A stretch of 21,618 bases of DNA, from the NCBI GenBank assembly GCA_034658975.1, contig JAYEGJ010000165.1:1-21618 (forward strand), in the 5' to 3' direction. A program made the position numbers and the translations under genes. The notes under the pieces were generated by a model. That model searched no databases. It saw only the letters and a list, made by a program, of their open reading frames with translations, and was not told the DNA's origin. This stretch comes from SZUA-217 sp034658975. Its GTDB lineage: Bacteria; Actinomycetota; Acidimicrobiia; Spongiisociales; ZC4RG35. Shown in pieces: positions 21,123 to 21,618 of this stretch; positions within the stretch are counted from its first letter, which is position 1; each line of letters opens with the position of its first letter.

Positions 21123-21618
21123 ATGTTCGATTTGGAGTTGGCACCGCGGTTTTCCGACCAGGAGTTGGAGGAGCTCACTGTCTCAGAGTTCGCCGCCTGG
21201 GATGGCGTCGAACCGGATCGTCATCTGGTACCTCCCAATCTGGACACCTGGGAGCCGGGTCCTCGGCTGGCGGCGGTCCTTTCGAGTGTCGACCGGTCGA
21301 GCTTGTCGGGGTTTGACACGGTCCGGATCATGAAGGCCCGTAACCGTCAGGTGGCTCATGATCAGGCGGAACTGGCTGCTGACATGGTCGAAGTCTCGTA
21401 TCGGGCCGACGCCGAGATGGGACGAACCGAGGAGGCGTTTGAGTACGCCTCCGACGAGATACGAGCCGCACTGACCTTGACCCGTCGTGCTGCTGAATCG
21501 GAGTTGGGTTTCGCCACCGACCTGTGGGAACGCCTCCCCCAGGTCTGGGAGGCTCTCAACACCGGGAAGATCGATGTTCGTGAAGCGAAAACCATCGTTT
21601 ATGGGACCTCCCACGTCG
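21123..21618 (+). CDS. DUF222 protein (probable HNH endonuclease), 5' part
   Basis: An open frame of 165 codons from the ATG at 21123 to the window edge with no stop. The N-terminal segment matches DUF222 (13E12 repeat family) of Actinobacteria: a Pro/Trp-rich start, LAAVLSSVDRSSLSGFDTVR, MKARNRQVAHDQAEL, ASDEIRAALTLTRRAAESEL and LWERLPQVWEALNTGKID. Full-length members usually end in an HNH nuclease domain, which would lie beyond the window. These genes occur in many copies in actinobacterial genomes and are suspected mobile elements. The gene is probably leaderless. Its function is not known. Confidence 0.85.
   Translation, partial: MFDLELAPRFSDQELEELTVSEFAAWDGVEPDRHLVPPNLDTWEPGPRLAAVLSSVDRSSLSGFDTVRIMKARNRQVAHDQAELAADMVEVSYRADAEMGRTEEAFEYASDEIRAALTLTRRAAESELGFATDLWERLPQVWEALNTGKIDVREAKTIVYGTSHV

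Noticed and set aside
21123..21618. DUF222 gene as evidence of an insertion sequence or intron in this window
   Set aside because: No terminal repeats or target duplications are visible and the gene is cut by the edge, so a mobile element cannot be delimited.

Overview
The window looks like chromosomal DNA from a high-GC actinobacterium, probably a deep, non-mycobacterial lineage (Acidimicrobiia-like; this placement is inference). Evidence: a DUF222 protein, a SepX/GlpR-like divisome membrane protein in a galU/moeA/moaC neighbourhood with fmdB and a SAF-domain gene nearby (a known actinobacterial cluster), many GTG starts, and several genes whose start codon lies only 6-9 nt after a TANNNT -10 element, as expected for leaderless transcripts. 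Genes are densely packed; no gap exceeds about 215 bases. I see no rRNA, CRISPR array, IS element or phage gene.

Left part (1-5250), all on the minus strand: tRNA-Ala(CGC), an intrinsic terminator, then an operon read right to left: a Tat-exported molybdopterin oxidoreductase (PhsA/PsrA-like), a four-cluster ferredoxin subunit with a C-terminal membrane anchor, a di-heme-type cytochrome b, and a lipoprotein with two rhodanese domains. Together they look like a membrane-bound sulfur-compound (thiosulfate/polysulfide) oxidoreductase with an extracytoplasmic sulfurtransferase. A 12-bp perfect palindrome sits upstream of the operon.

Middle-left (5246-9444, minus strand): plsY, galU, moeA and moaC are joined by short overlaps (molybdenum cofactor, UDP-glucose and phospholipid synthesis), followed by a small SepX-like membrane protein and a translin-family protein. 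The molybdenum cofactor genes lie just upstream of the molybdoenzyme operon, which makes functional sense.

Middle (9445-13564): fmdB, a SAF-domain protein and uppP on the plus strand; a convergent acetolactate-synthase-like ThDP enzyme on the minus strand; and a vapBC-type toxin-antitoxin pair on the plus strand.

Right part (13591-21618): dapB, a small membrane protein and an MFS transporter on the minus strand; divergent from them a ureohydrolase (agmatinase-like) and a PrpE-type propionyl-CoA synthetase on the plus strand; convergent minus-strand C45 (penicillin acyltransferase-like) Ntn hydrolase and a PotD-like polyamine-binding lipoprotein; and finally a DUF222 gene cut by the window edge. 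The ureohydrolase, acyl-CoA ligase, amidase-type hydrolase and polyamine-binding protein may form a loose nitrogen/polyamine catabolic neighbourhood, but this is inference.
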